Shown one piece after another: positions 22,539 to 34,400 of a stretch of 64,000 nt of DNA. Both the position numbers and the translations under genes were made by a program. This stretch comes from Lanius collurio (taxonomy: Eukaryota; Chordata; Aves; Passeriformes; Laniidae), in assembly GCA_020086605.1 (NCBI GenBank), contig JACBWW010000069.1:967806-1031805 (forward strand). The letters run 5' to 3'. Below the pieces are notes generated by a model that searched no databases, was not told the origin of the DNA, and worked only from the letters and a program-made list of their open reading frames with translations. Position 1 is the stretch's first letter, and the number at the start of each line of letters is the position of its first letter.

Positions 22539-25500
22539 AGTCCACACACCTTTCCAAATGAGACTTTCTGATCTTCTGCTTTTAGGCCCTGCCTCTTCCA
22601 CTATGTTACCTAAGCCCAGTCTCTATTTTGTCATGTTTTGTACCCACCATCCTCCCAGTTTTAGTTGTTGTTGGGGGGTACCTCTGTCCAGGCCCTCTCC
22701 CAGGGCACAGATGCAAAGCAGTACAGAACTGGGGCTTTTCTTTCATCCTCCAGAGCTGGCTTTAATCTGCACTATGTGCATTAAAGGGCAGGAGGTGAGA
22801 GCTCTCTGAGTGCCTGAGGAATGAGGGAGCTGCTGCAAATGAATTCCTGAAGACTCAAACTTTCTGTGCCCTCCTCTCATCATCCCATGTTGGCCAAGAC
22901 ACTGCTTTTTGACAGCACTGGAGCACATGGAAACCTTGATCCACCAACACATTACGTTGGAAAACTTCATGCTTTGGGTGCATAAAGTTTTCCACATAAA
23001 CAGGTGGGAGTTTGGCATGGCCAGCATGATTTGAAGCCAGTGCATGGTGTTTTTAACACTGTGTGGAAAAGTTTTGGGTGCTGGCTGTCTTGTGAGGGGT
23101 CAAGTGAGTCATTATTTTAGTTGGCTTTCCCCTGGCCAGGGTGTCCCTAAGATGTGTGTATGAGGTTCCCCTTGCTCTTCTGGCAGAGCTGAGGAACTCC
23201 CTCCTGATGCTGCTGTGCAAAGATGATGAGGGACATTTCCAGGAGCGGGGGGGAGGGGACTCCAGCAGTGCCAATCTCCCCTGGATGAAGGAACAGGAGC
23301 AGAAAATTTGCCATTGTGGTTGGTTTGGTCCATCACCAAATTGCCAAGACATGCTGTCACCTATTTCTGAGAAACTGGGACCCTCAATGATACCTGATTT
23401 TCTCTAAGAAAGCAAGCCAAGATGATGGTGGGGCTGTACCTGTCCTGGCTGGGCTGAAGGGTGGCACTGAAGAAGTGAGAAATCGTTGCTGACAAGTGAT
23501 GTGAAGCAAAAAAATCCCCTGGGATTTAATCATATCCCACCTCAGCCATGTGTCTTGTGTGCTCCGGGGTGCCCTCTCCCCAAAAAAGTAGAACCAAAAT
23601 CTCCCGAGGGGAGGCTGCACATATTCCATTTGATTTCAGGATGGACCGATGACTTCAGGGCTTTCTCTGGCTGCTGCCTTGGTTTTGCTCGTACCTCTCA
23701 GCCTCTGGCAATGGGGAACTCTGGAGACAGAGAGCCTGCAGTTGGTGACATTGCCATGAGGAATAAACAGTCTTTTTTTGGATGAGGTTTTGTGTTTAGG
23801 TAGATGGTCACATTTGGCTCCAGAGAAATGGAAGCACTGAAGGCACTCCGGAGTGGAGCAACAAGGATATGGGACATATCACCCACAGGGAAAGGTGGGA
23901 AAACCTGGGGTCATTTGCAAGTCCAAGTGCCTAAATCTCTCTCTGGGGCTGCAGTGAGTGGTTTGAACGTGGCCCAAAGTCTGCTCTGTGCTGTGGTTGG
24001 ATGGGAGCTGCCGGGATTCCGGCTGACTGTGGAGCTGTCCCGGTGGTGTGGAGCCAAGGGACACTCAGTGTGCCCAGAGAAGGATGCAGGGAAGGCTTCC
24101 CAGCCTGAGGCTTGCCGGGTTGTGTGGCCAGCAACATCCAAGGGAGGGACCTGGTCATGGTCCCATTTGGTCTCCTTGAATGTCCCTGGGCCAAAGGGAC
24201 AGATACCACTGGCAGCCAGGTCAAGTGGGGACAGCTTTTACCGGGAGCCAAAGCTCCTCCTTACACCTTCTTGAGTGGAAATGAGCCTGTTCTCCCACCA
24301 CACCCATGAGGGGAAGGGAGGGGACAGGGTGGGGAATCGTTATTTTAGTCATTAGCTGATGGGGAATTTACCAAGGAAGACTGACCTCAAAATCCCACGG
24401 TTTTCTCGTTGTAGAAGTAGCCACTGTGAGGAAAATGTCACGTACTCCAGGACTGGGACAGAGAGGAGAAATCCCTCTGCTTTGGAGATTCTGCCAGGAT
24501 GAGCTCCCATATCCCATAAACAGATTGTGTTCCCACTCCCTGGACTTTTTTTTTCTCATCACCTGCAGGCCTTGGCTGAAGTCTCTCACTGTGGCTAATG
24601 GACCAAAATCACCTCCCTTGTGGCAAGAAACCAAACCTGGGCAGGAGGCTGCATCACAACCTCAGGGGTGCAAAAGGAGAGTGCTTGCAAACACATTTTT
24701 TGGGGAGACCCCCTCCACTGCCTTAGCAACAAGCATTAGACCCTTTTACCTCAAATCCGTGCTTGGAAACAATGTTCACCTGTACCTTCTCTTAGAACTT
24801 ACTTTGGGCCTGAAGAATCTGCCACTCAAAGCTCTTTTATTTGGTGGTTTACAGGTGGTGGCTGTGGAAAGCACATCTGGTGGCCGGCTGAGGACAAGTC
24901 CCATCCAACCTGCAGCATGAGCCACCAGTGCCCAATGCTCCTTCTGTTTGTTGGTCCATCCCAGAGGAGTCACATGAGTGGTTCCTGCTCTGTTATTGTT
25001 CCAGGGCTCATGATGGAGTGTAACATCACACAAAACCTGGGCTGTTTATTTAAACAGAGAGGGTCCCACCAGGGTCACAAAGTGATGTCATGTTTCCCAC
25101 CTGCCTGATGGAGCTGTGGGGAGACCAGAGGGATTGTGTTTGGGATGCTTTCATATCCCACACAGTAGGGAGAGAGGGAAAGATGATTTAAAGGGGGTTA
25201 TTTAGAAGGAGCAAAGTCAGGCCATTCTTCTTACATCAGGCCCATCTTGGGAAAATGACTCCTGGTGGTATAAGCTGCAGATCAAGGCACTGAGATGGAG
25301 AAAGTGAGTGTGAAAAGCTGTTAAATACCTTTCAAAACCTGTAATAAAATAGTCATGAAAAGTCCTTGGCCAACATTCTAGGCAACACAGACTGATCTAG
25401 GGTCTTGGAGGTCACATGTACAAGCTGATTTACCCCAGAGGAGGGTCTGCTCCATCTCCTGGCCCCAGCATTAAATGATGAATTTCCTTTCCCACAGCAC

Positions 25501-25552
25501 CCTCAGAGGAAGCCTTGAGCTATGCAAGACACATAAAAAAGGGGGCCAAACA
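22539..25552. other. Gene-free DNA, no feature recognised
   Basis: Mixed, moderately GC-rich sequence. A 156-codon plus-strand frame at 23804-24274 and a 164-codon one at 24426-24920 show no domain or motif. I see no transposon, simple repeat of note, or CpG-rich patch. Confidence 0.55.
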
Positions 25553-25650
25553 TGGAATCATAGAATCATTTAGGTTGGAAGAAGACCTTTGAGGTCATTG
25601 AGTTCAAAGACTTAGAGCAGCACTGCCAAGCCCACCACTAAACCATGCCA
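25553..25650 (-). mobile_element. CR1 LINE, 3' end only (older subfamily)
   Basis: Antisense end reading 'tggaatcatagaatcattta', 'ggttggaagaagaccttt', 'gaggtcattgagttcaaaga', 'cactgccaagcccaccacta' and 'aaccatg'. The 'cactgccaag..ccaccactaaaccatg' block marks a subfamily different from the neighbouring copy at 25887; its complement appears in the 3' end of the long-copy type at 18366. Similarity ends near 25650. Confidence 0.9.
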
Positions 25651-25886
25651 GAAACCAGGTCTTGCACAGCAAGCTGTGATCCCAAAGCAGAGCATTTGCC
25701 CTCAGAATTAGATGGTGGAGATTCCCTGGGGTATTCCCATTGCAGTACAGGGCTGTGTCCCAGTGACAGAGATGCTGCAGCTCCTCCTTGGGTGACCCCA
25801 CCACTGCATCCAACCCACACCTTTGTCCTGCCACACTCCATGTGCATGGAAGACCGCCCAAGAGAGACACCACAAAAAAAGGCATA

Positions 25887-26094
25887 GAAAAAATTCTTGG
25901 CTGTGAGGGTGGTGAGGCCCTGGCACAGGCTGCCCACAGAAGCTGTGGCTGCCCCATCCCTGGAAGTGTTTAAAGCCAGGTTTGGATGAGGTTTGGAGCA
26001 ACCTCAGGGAAAGTGTCCCTGTCCATGGCAGGGGATTAGAATTAGGTGACCTTTAAGGTCCCTTCCAAATCAAACCATTCCATGATTCTGTATG
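25887..26094 (+). mobile_element. CR1 LINE, 3' end only
   Basis: Sense end starting at 'gaaaaaattcttggctgtga', then 'ggtgaggccctggcacaggc', 'tccctggaagtgtttaaagc', 'caggtttggatgagg', 'gtccctgtccatggcagg', 'ccttccaaatcaaaccattc' and 'catgattctgtatg'. About 208 bases are present. It lies 236 bases from the minus-strand copy at 25553, with unrelated DNA between them. Confidence 0.95.
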
Positions 26095-26930
26095 TCCAAG
26101 AGAAGGAAACATTCATCAGCAGGTGGCCACAGGCCAGACCTCGAGCAGGCTCCTATCTGAGGCTCTGCCCTGGATGTGCTTGAGCTTGGATGCAATGACT
26201 CCTGATCCCTGTGTCTCCCTCACCCCTTGCCCTGCTGTGGATGTTTTTGGAGCAGCCTTTCCCTGGCTGGGTGTTTGTACAGTGACTTGCATAACTGGAG
26301 GATGATGATTTTAGCTCAGGGCTCTCTGTCCCATGATGCAGCCCACGGTAATTGAATGCAGTAAGTGCTGTGACAGAAACCAAACAGGAGTGTAAAAAAG
26401 GAGAGCTGCATGTTCAGGGGAGGAAGGAAAAGCTTCCTGATTTTCTTGTCACGAAGCTTGTCCTGGGTTCTCACAGAGGAAAGGCAGGGAAGGGTGACCT
26501 GTCAGCAGAGGTTGCATTACTGGCTCACGTAGGGAGGGGAGAACTCTCTGCTTTGTGTGTGTCTCGGTTTAACAAGCGAATAAAGCAAAGATTTCTTTAA
26601 AGATACCAAGCCCAAGCACACCACAGCTGGGAAGCACACATGAGCAATAGCTTTCACATGCTAACAAACAAAAGAGCCTTGCAAAACAGATGCTGAGGTT
26701 TGTGGGGCTGGCACAGGCTCGCTGCTGGCAGGGAGTTAACTCACAGAAAGCTGAAAGGTTCAGCGATGGAAGAGTATCCAGAGACTGTTTGTTCATAAAC
26801 ACAGTTGAGGGCCAGCAACCTGCTTTATCCCCCTCCAAGCTGCACTGCCCCAGTCATTCCTTGCAGGGTTCCTGCAGGAGAGAAGGCAGATATGCAATTC
26901 TTCTGCAGCCCACGCTCTAGAGAAATAATT
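26095..26930. other. Gene-free DNA, no feature recognised
   Basis: Mixed-composition sequence between the CR1 copy and the AT-rich block. Open frames are all under 95 codons, with no repeats or motifs of note. Confidence 0.55.
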
Positions 26931-28030
26931 AAACAGTTTTTCTTAACCTCTTGAACTTTTCATTTATTATTGCCATCCATTATGTCTACCTTCTCAAATA
27001 GCAGGATCCTGAAAGCCAGCTCCAGGGGTCAAGGGTTTATTGTTTAATGGAGATAGAACATTCTGTAAATTGCACAAAGTCACAATGTTTAGAAGAGAAG
27101 CTTCTGGTGTACTGAATCTTTTCAATTTAACAAACAGTGAGCTTTGACATATGTTCTTCCTCCATAGCAGGAAATTTCGGATAAGTGCAGTACTGGCATG
27201 GACATGTTACCAAATCCTTCCTGTAAACCAAATGACATCTGCATTCAAATAAAAACATTCCTTGCACCAAATACCAGGAAATACTAAAAGTATCACTATT
27301 CTTCTAAGGTCATGCTAAAATGAAGTTTTTGGCTTTCAGAACACAAAGTAAGTTTGTACAGGGCCAAGACGTTTTGTTCAACACACATTTGCTGTTACAA
27401 ATCCCAAGGGACATCCTTCTGGATCAAATATGTGCATGTGTCTGTAGAATTTTGCAAGCATTTAATCTTCTTCATATGAAAAAAGAATAAATATTTTAGG
27501 AGCGTGGACTTACATTAACAAATATTGCTGTTGCCTTTGTTTTTACTAGTGCTCTGCTTTTCAAAGGCAGAAAAAGGATTTGCTTAAAACAAAGCAAACA
27601 TCCTCAAAATACACCATGCCAAAATAATCAAGGGAATAAATACCTGGGATTTACAAAATATGAATATTCTTCGGTAAATAAACTGAAGTAAGAGCAGGCA
27701 GGGAGAGGAGGCTGCTGCAGTGATGGGGAGTGAGTGCTGAGTGTAAACACTTTCATCTCATAGATGGCAAATCAAGAACATTTAAAGAAAATAAATGTAT
27801 GAAGAGCAGATTCTTCCTTCTCATGTTACTTTCAGGGGATTTTATTGCTGATAGTTAACGTCACATAAAACCTTTGGAATATTATGCCAGCAGATGAAAA
27901 ACTACAATGGCAGAAAGAGTTTCCCATGGATAATTAGCATAAATATCTGCTTAAAGCTGAGTAATTAGTTCACTGTACAGGATGTACTTCAGCAGTTTTA
28001 TGAGTAAAAAAACACAGGGAATGTTTTGAA
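26931..28030. other. AT-rich, repeat-free block; candidate conserved non-coding DNA
   Basis: About 1.1 kb that is clearly more AT-rich and CpG-poor than the flanks. It has no CR1, no microsatellite and no open frame of even 60 codons on either strand. Such texture is typical of conserved enhancers or long 3' untranslated regions in birds. I cannot measure conservation here, so this is only a candidate. Confidence 0.35.
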
Positions 28031-28237
28031 TGACTTACATTTGAAATAGCGCAGGCAGATACCAGGGACTGCTCAGAGACTGCCACACAAAAAAAGTCTG
28101 CTCTGACTGAATGAACGCCCGTTCCCACCAAGCTGAGGGCCAGACACCCCTAGGAGGCTTCACCCAGACACATCCCTGCAGCTTTCCACTCAAAGGAACA
28201 TTTTCCTTTAATAGGAGGACTGGAGGATCCAGACTTT

Positions 28238-28310
28238 GGAAATGAAAAAGAAAAAAAGAGAGAATGAGAGGAAAAAATGAAAATGGAGGGGAAAAAAATA
28301 AAATAAAAAT
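28238..28310. repeat. Purine-rich low-complexity tract
   Basis: The plus strand is almost entirely A and G with a few T, moving from GA-rich ('aagaaaaaaagagagaatga') to A-rich ('ggggaaaaaaataaaataaa'). Confidence 0.85.
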
Positions 28311-29862
28311 CAGCATTTTCCAATATCCTTATGAAGGTAAAAAAAATTAAAAAAATAAGCACTATTTCCAAAACAGTGATCTTTTCCAAAAGGCTGTTAG
28401 GAAGAAAGGTATTTTTTTTTTAACAGATACTTTGTTTGATAGATGTGGCTTGAGAAAGCTGCTGGGAAGGTGGCAGTGGCTCAGGGAAGGTCCAGCAGGG
28501 TCCTCAGGTGTTGGTCACTCCCATCTGCAGCATTCCTTCAGGCTTCCTCAGAGCACCCTTGTCCTCCAGGGCCATCTGTGTTTCCATTGGCATTTCCAAC
28601 CTCCCCTGCTCCTGCCAAGGCAAAAGGGAAGGTGAAAGGAGCAAAAATACTCCATGGGAACTCCTGAAAGGGAGCTGGTGGAGGGTCCTGTAAACCTTAT
28701 GCAGTCCAAGGCCTGGAAAAGACCCTGAAAAGGATCTGATGATTAAATTGTGAGTGCAAGAAAATCCAGCCTTGCAGTCCATGGGACAGTCCAGCTGAAA
28801 AGACACAAATATTCAGAGTTTAATGGGGACCCCAACCCACCAAGAAGGCTGCTCATTTCAGTAGATTCCCCACCTGACCTTAGATTTGCCTGTGATGCTC
28901 CCAGGTTCGGCTGTACTTCCTGTGGTTGTTATCTCTGCCCCAGCACATCTCAGGCAGGGCAGGAGCAATTCCACAGCATCCAGAGAGAGCTGAAGCAATC
29001 AGAAACGGCTGCATACAGCATTCACTGATTTGCACTGGCCCCAGCTGCTGCTGGACTCCCCAGGACCTTTATATTCCTATGATAGCTGTGCACGGCTGGG
29101 CTGTAATCCCTGTGCTTTCCATCCTGGACCCTATGGCAAGACCTGAGGGAGGGGAACTGTGTGTGGACAAATGGGGAAAAAAATCCAGCTTCTGCTCTCA
29201 AGGTTGTACTTTTCATCTATCTTTAATTATTTTTTTTTTAATCGTTGTTGCAATTCAAGCAGTGGAAAAGGAAACTAGAAATGCCCGATGCAGGCAGTAA
29301 CACTGGTCCCTTCACTGCTGATTTGCAGCTGTCTTGAAGAAAATTGATAAGGATTGCAGGTTGGCATCTTTGGGATCTGATCAAAATACAGCCAGGTGGG
29401 GATCCCTCAAGGATGGATCCGAACTCAACAGGAGCTGCTCAGCTGGCTGCAAATCCCCTCGATGCCCCAGCCCACCCAGACAAGGATCCCAGCTCCTGGC
29501 TGGTTTTGCTCCGTTTGTTATCCCAACAAAAGGCTCCCTCTAGCTTGGATGCAGCCAAAGGTGTTTCTGGAAGCCTGGGCTGGCCCCACACGGTTGCCCA
29601 CGTGCTTCAGCCCCGATGGAGCAGCTCAGCTTCCCAGGAAACCCCCCATCCAGGATGCAATCCTGAGGCACTGCTGGAGGCAATCATCCCCCTGCTGAGC
29701 TAAACCCCAGCTCTGGGCTGCAGTTTTCCTTCCAAGCGAGATCTTGGAGCTGCTATTCAGACCTTATATTTAGAAAAATGTGGGAAAAGAACTAGATCCA
29801 TTTCAGGGTTTGTATTTTTGTTGGCAGGATATCTGGTATCATTACGGAGAGCAAACCCAGGG

Positions 29863-29915
29863 TTTTTCTTTTCTTTTTTTTTTTTTCTTTTTGTTTTTTT
29901 CAATTTTTATTTTTT
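29863..29915. repeat. T-rich low-complexity tract
   Basis: Runs of five to fourteen T interrupted by single C, G or CAA. It could be the antisense of an old poly-A tail, but no element body follows on its right. Confidence 0.9.
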
Positions 29916-32900
29916 CAAAGTATTCATTTTCTTGCCAGAATCATATAGAAGAAGTGGGATCTGATGAAGGGGAATTTGTGGCTGAGAAGCCTGAGGGAGC
30001 AGCAAAATCATTTCATCATCACATCTTTTGCATGCACAAAAATATGTGTGGGTCCCAGGGCTGGGAGTGCTCCAGAGGTCTCCTCCTCCATCCTCCTGCC
30101 CCATAGCAGAACCAGCTCAACCTGGTGGTGGAGACACCACATCCTCCCCAGGTACTCCCATCCTGACTTTGTTATCCTGCCTGTTAGAAAGTTCCTTGAG
30201 TTTGCTGCAAGATACATCCAGGATGGTTTTTCCTGCCCACGATGGATGTAGGGACAGATTATTCCCTCCCTTTGCTGCCATGTGTGACCCCAGGCAGACG
30301 AAGAGCATGGTAGGGAACTCCTGAAGGGTTTGCAGAGCATACCAAGTCTGCCTGAACACTCTGAATGGGACAGTGAGGTGTGATTCATTTTGAGGGCTGA
30401 TTTTTGCAGCAGTCTGGTATTTTATACGTTCTCAGCAGAGCAGGGGATGTCACCGACAGCACATTTAAGGACAAACCCCTGGCAGGCACTCCGACACACA
30501 TCCTCTGGCAGACACACTTGCGTGTCACTCTTGAGGAGCCTGCAGGACATCTGCTCTGCCAGACATCGTGGCAGGGCTCTGGCAGATGGGTCAGCAGACA
30601 GCAGGGATGGAAAAATACAACGATCCTGAGAAAGCGACACCCGCCCTTTTCCTCTTTTAAAGAATTCACAAAATCACCACCAAAATACAGGACCACGGCC
30701 TTAAAAAGCAGCCAGGGAACCTCTGGGAAAAGCCAGCTTGCCTCTAGAACCAGGGACATGTCATGTGTTTCCTGCTCAGCTGTCAACTTAAAGGCTTGTC
30801 CTGCTATCGCTCAGTCCTCAGAAGGTCAACGATTGGCTTTGCTTATCACCCAGAGGCACTTTACTCCAGCTAATTGGCACCCCTGGTGACAGGGTGGATT
30901 GATGGACTCCCATCAGGCCTTCCACAGCCATCCCAGCAGGACACAAAGCTTCTCCTCACCCCTGCCTACTTGTCTTTGACCGTGTTTCCCATGGAAATGC
31001 ATGGGAAGCACTCACTCATGGAGAATGGATGGTTGGAATGGCACTAATGTCAAGGCCGAATGCTGTGACAGGAGGGTGGGAGAGCAGCTTCAACTTCTCT
31101 GTTCATGTGTCCATCCCTGGATGTGCTGCCTGAGATTGGGCTCATTGCCTTGTCCTGGCCCTGTAACACTGTGACAGGACAGTATTTGTTCCTTTTAGAC
31201 AGCACTTTGTCACTTGAAAGCAGCTCAAAGGCCTCCATGTGGTACTTCCCTGTGGAGCACAGATGGATTGAGTGTCCTCTAGGGTGATCAAGGTCACATC
31301 TTCAGGCCTAATGCCTTTCTCCTGCAGTATGGAGATGCTGGGACCAGAAGGAGGCATCAAAACAATGTCTCCAAACCTCACTTCCCAACCTGCATCTCCA
31401 GTTGTGCTGAAGGAAAGGCTCCTCTGAACACTTTCCTTCCCCAGAGAAAGCCTCCTTCTCCTGGTGATCCCTGAAAAGGACCAGGTGTAACCTTTTAGCT
31501 CCCTATTGGCTCTCATCTCCTTCCTTCTTTGATCCCAGCTTTACTTAAAAGAAGCCCCATATTTATTTAGCTCCTTTTGGATGGTCCTTGGGGAAGGCTC
31601 AGCTATTTCTTACCCTCTTTTTGATTTCCAAAGGTCCAGGCCTGATGGCATGGCAGGAGGAAAGCAAGCCTTCACCCCTCCCAGGGCTGTGGGCAGATTT
31701 CTGCAGAGGGGATTTGGTGAGTAAAATTGCTATCCAATGACTCCATTGGGATGGGCAATCCCAACAGCCTCAAGGGCTCTTCTTTGCCTCTAAAAGCCAA
31801 ACTTCTCATGTCTGCCTGAAGCTTTCCCTTGTTTTCACAAACATCTTCACTTTCCCATTCTCAAAATCTGTTGTTTGCTGGGCTAGTGGGGCCGTAACTT
31901 GTACCCACTTGCCAAGAGTTCCTCAGACTTCGGACAAATCCCACATGTATCCACCTCCTCCGTGCTCATCCTGGCTTGCAGAGCCCCCATTCCGTGCCTG
32001 ATCCCTGATATCCCAAGCTCACAGCTCCCACATGGTGCTGGTGACCAGGATCCACCCTCTGCATCGGCAGAGTGCCGCAAAGCCAGAGTCAGAGCCTTGT
32101 TTTAAGCAAACAGAAATGTGCAGGACATACCAGACTCCTCGCTGGAAATCAGAGCCATATTCTTCAAAACTCTGACCCTTTGTTCAGACGCCCTTTGGAG
32201 ACCTCCCGCAAATACCTCACTTGGACTTCCAGATGCAAGAAATTAATTTTATTTTTTTAATTCTGTGCCACAAATCCTTAATTTTGGAATGTGCACTTTT
32301 CCTGTGCGGTCCCTGGCTCCTAGAGACTACAAATACATGTGAAATTGCAACAGACATTGATAACAAAAGTTTGAGGGTAACCCAACAGCTTTTCAAAGCC
32401 TTCTCTAGATAATTTACCCTAGACTGGCGAGTAGCCACAAACTCCATGGTGGGGAAGGAGGCTGCTTTTGATTTAGCTGATGTTTAGGTGTGAATGAGGA
32501 GGAGAGATATACGATTAATCACTGGAAACAGGGAGATGGTATTATTTTGATTCATACTTGACAAGTTTTCTAGGAATGCTGAACTTGAGTAGAAGTGCAT
32601 GGTGGACCCAGCTGTTCAAACAGTGTGATTAATTAAACTGATTCCATGTGAAAAACAACACTGACTCTCACTCTCAAATTGCAAATCATTTTCAATATAT
32701 TGGGGAAGGGCCAGCCTGAGTTTTTATTAATTGCTCTGGAGGTGATGAATCAGGGTTGTCTGCAGAGACCCACACAGGCGCACATTCCTGAGGAAGTACG
32801 TGATGGTGGGCTGGTTTCTCGGCTGCTTGGAGCAGCAAGGGTTGCTTTCCCGGAGATGCTGCCACTTGCACACAAGGCAGGGATGAATCCCTGGGGTGCA

Positions 32901-33069
32901 CAAGTTTGGATGAGCCTTCCCCTCCCAACCCTGCTCCGAGAGAGTTGCAAAACTGCAACGGAGCCGGCGCTTGTGCTTCAACCAGCGCTAATAATAAACC
33001 TTCCTCTCCCCTCATTCACCTGCCAAACCACGGCTCTCTCAAAATATCAGCACGCTGAGAGCAGGCCAT

Positions 33070-33165
33070 GCACTGGGTGATTTGCCCAAGACCACACAGG
33101 AAGCCTGTGGCCAAGCTGGAACTTGAGCCCAAGGCTCCAGGCTCCAGGATCAGGGCTTGGCTGCC
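33070..33165 (-). mobile_element. MIR-like ancient SINE fragment
   Basis: On the plus strand the words 'ggtgatttgcccaagaccac', 'acaggaagcctgtggccaag' and 'ctggaacttgagcccaaggc' match, in order, the antisense of MIR: the block usually written 'tgacttgcccaaggtcacac', 'agtggcagagc' and 'gggattcgaaccc'. The minus strand therefore carries the tRNA-derived B-box relic as 'gggctcaagttcc'. MIR belongs to the CORE-SINEs, which spread early in amniote evolution and survive in birds only as old scattered relics. A related amniote SINE is the main alternative. Divergence is high, as expected for its age. Confidence 0.65.
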
Positions 33166-34400
33166 CATCGTGGGACCCTTCCCCACACAGTGCTGGGGGC
33201 AACACAGGGAGATGGCTTGGACAAAAGCACTTTGCCTGCACATATTTAGACCCAGCCTAGCATTGGGATGCCCTTGCAGCAGGTGCTCAGAGGGATTTAT
33301 GCACCCCCAGGTGAGCACGCTGAGGACTTGGCCCCATGAAAAGGTCCGGAAAAATCTTCCCTGCAGTGGAGGCTTTTGATTTATATTTTCTCCGCCAGCT
33401 TGTCTGTTTTACTCATGCTGCTGACAAGGAGAGGGATATTTGATCCATGCTGAGGGGCAGATGTTGAGCACCGCAGAGCAGGAGGCAGGGCTGCTCCTCA
33501 GGTGTAAACCTTCTGATGGCCATAAAACCACTTACAGGGGGGTGGGAGGGAAAGAAATAGATTAATCTGCCTGGTGCTCACAGATGTGGAAAAATACCCT
33601 TGAAACAGCTCAACTGGATGTTTGTCACTGCAGCTGCCATGGAGGGAGAGTGACAGCCCAGCAGCAAGTGCGCCGACACCTTTCAACTCCACCAAATCCC
33701 GCAGGGCAGCCCCGATACCAGGCACTGACCCTGTGCTAACTGGTTTCAAATGTAACGTTTGAAATACCTCGCAAATACACATCTGAGCCAAGGCTTCCAC
33801 CCTGAGCCTGGTGGGGAGGCTCTGAAAGCTTATTGCAAGCACCTGTCTGGTCTTCAGAAGCATTGATCTCCTACTGAGGTCAACAAGAGGAATTAGAGGG
33901 GCTGGTGGTTGCTGCTTTTTCTGCAAAACCCTGATCGCCATCCCAAAATTCGCTACCCAGGGAGCCCTGTTCTGACCCCTCGTGTTTGATCCCAGCAGGA
34001 GAAGTCATGTGCAGTGAGATGTGTCCCAGACACCTCATGTTGGTGCAGCCCATGTGGCTCCAACCCGCCTTCCTCAGGGGCACGGCAGCAGGCTGACTGC
34101 TGGAAAATATTGCTTTGTCCACCCTCTTCAGACCTTGCAGGCTGCTGTTTCTCCAGAACAGCTGAGTGATAGTTAAAAAATGTTTGCCCTCTTTCCCCTC
34201 TCTCTGAAAGGAATGGGCGTCTCTACGGACCCATTTATATTGCTGGCTCAACTGAAGTTAATAGGAATATTCCCCTTCTTCTCCACAGGGGCCACATTTT
34301 TCCCTTGGGAGATCTGCAGGGCCATTTACTAATTTCACAGACATCTCAGTAATTCCCCCTTGTCAACCTGAGCTCCTTAGAAATGGAGAATGTGATCCCC
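33166..34400. other. Gene-free DNA, no feature recognised
   Basis: Mixed composition. A 147-codon minus-strand frame (33498-33941) and a 123-codon one (33880-34251) have no motif. Near 34240-34260, 'caactgaagttaataggaat' weakly resembles a common amniote repeat word, but is too short to call. Confidence 0.5.

Larger units (their letters stand above)
28031..33069. other. Gene-free DNA with purine and T tracts
   Basis: Contains the purine tract at 28238 and the T-rich tract at 29863. A minus-strand frame of 124 codons at 31142-31516 has less biased composition than most, but I recognise no family and see no supporting exon signals. A 161-codon plus-strand frame at 30404-30889 is also featureless. 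No transposon is seen. Confidence 0.55.
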
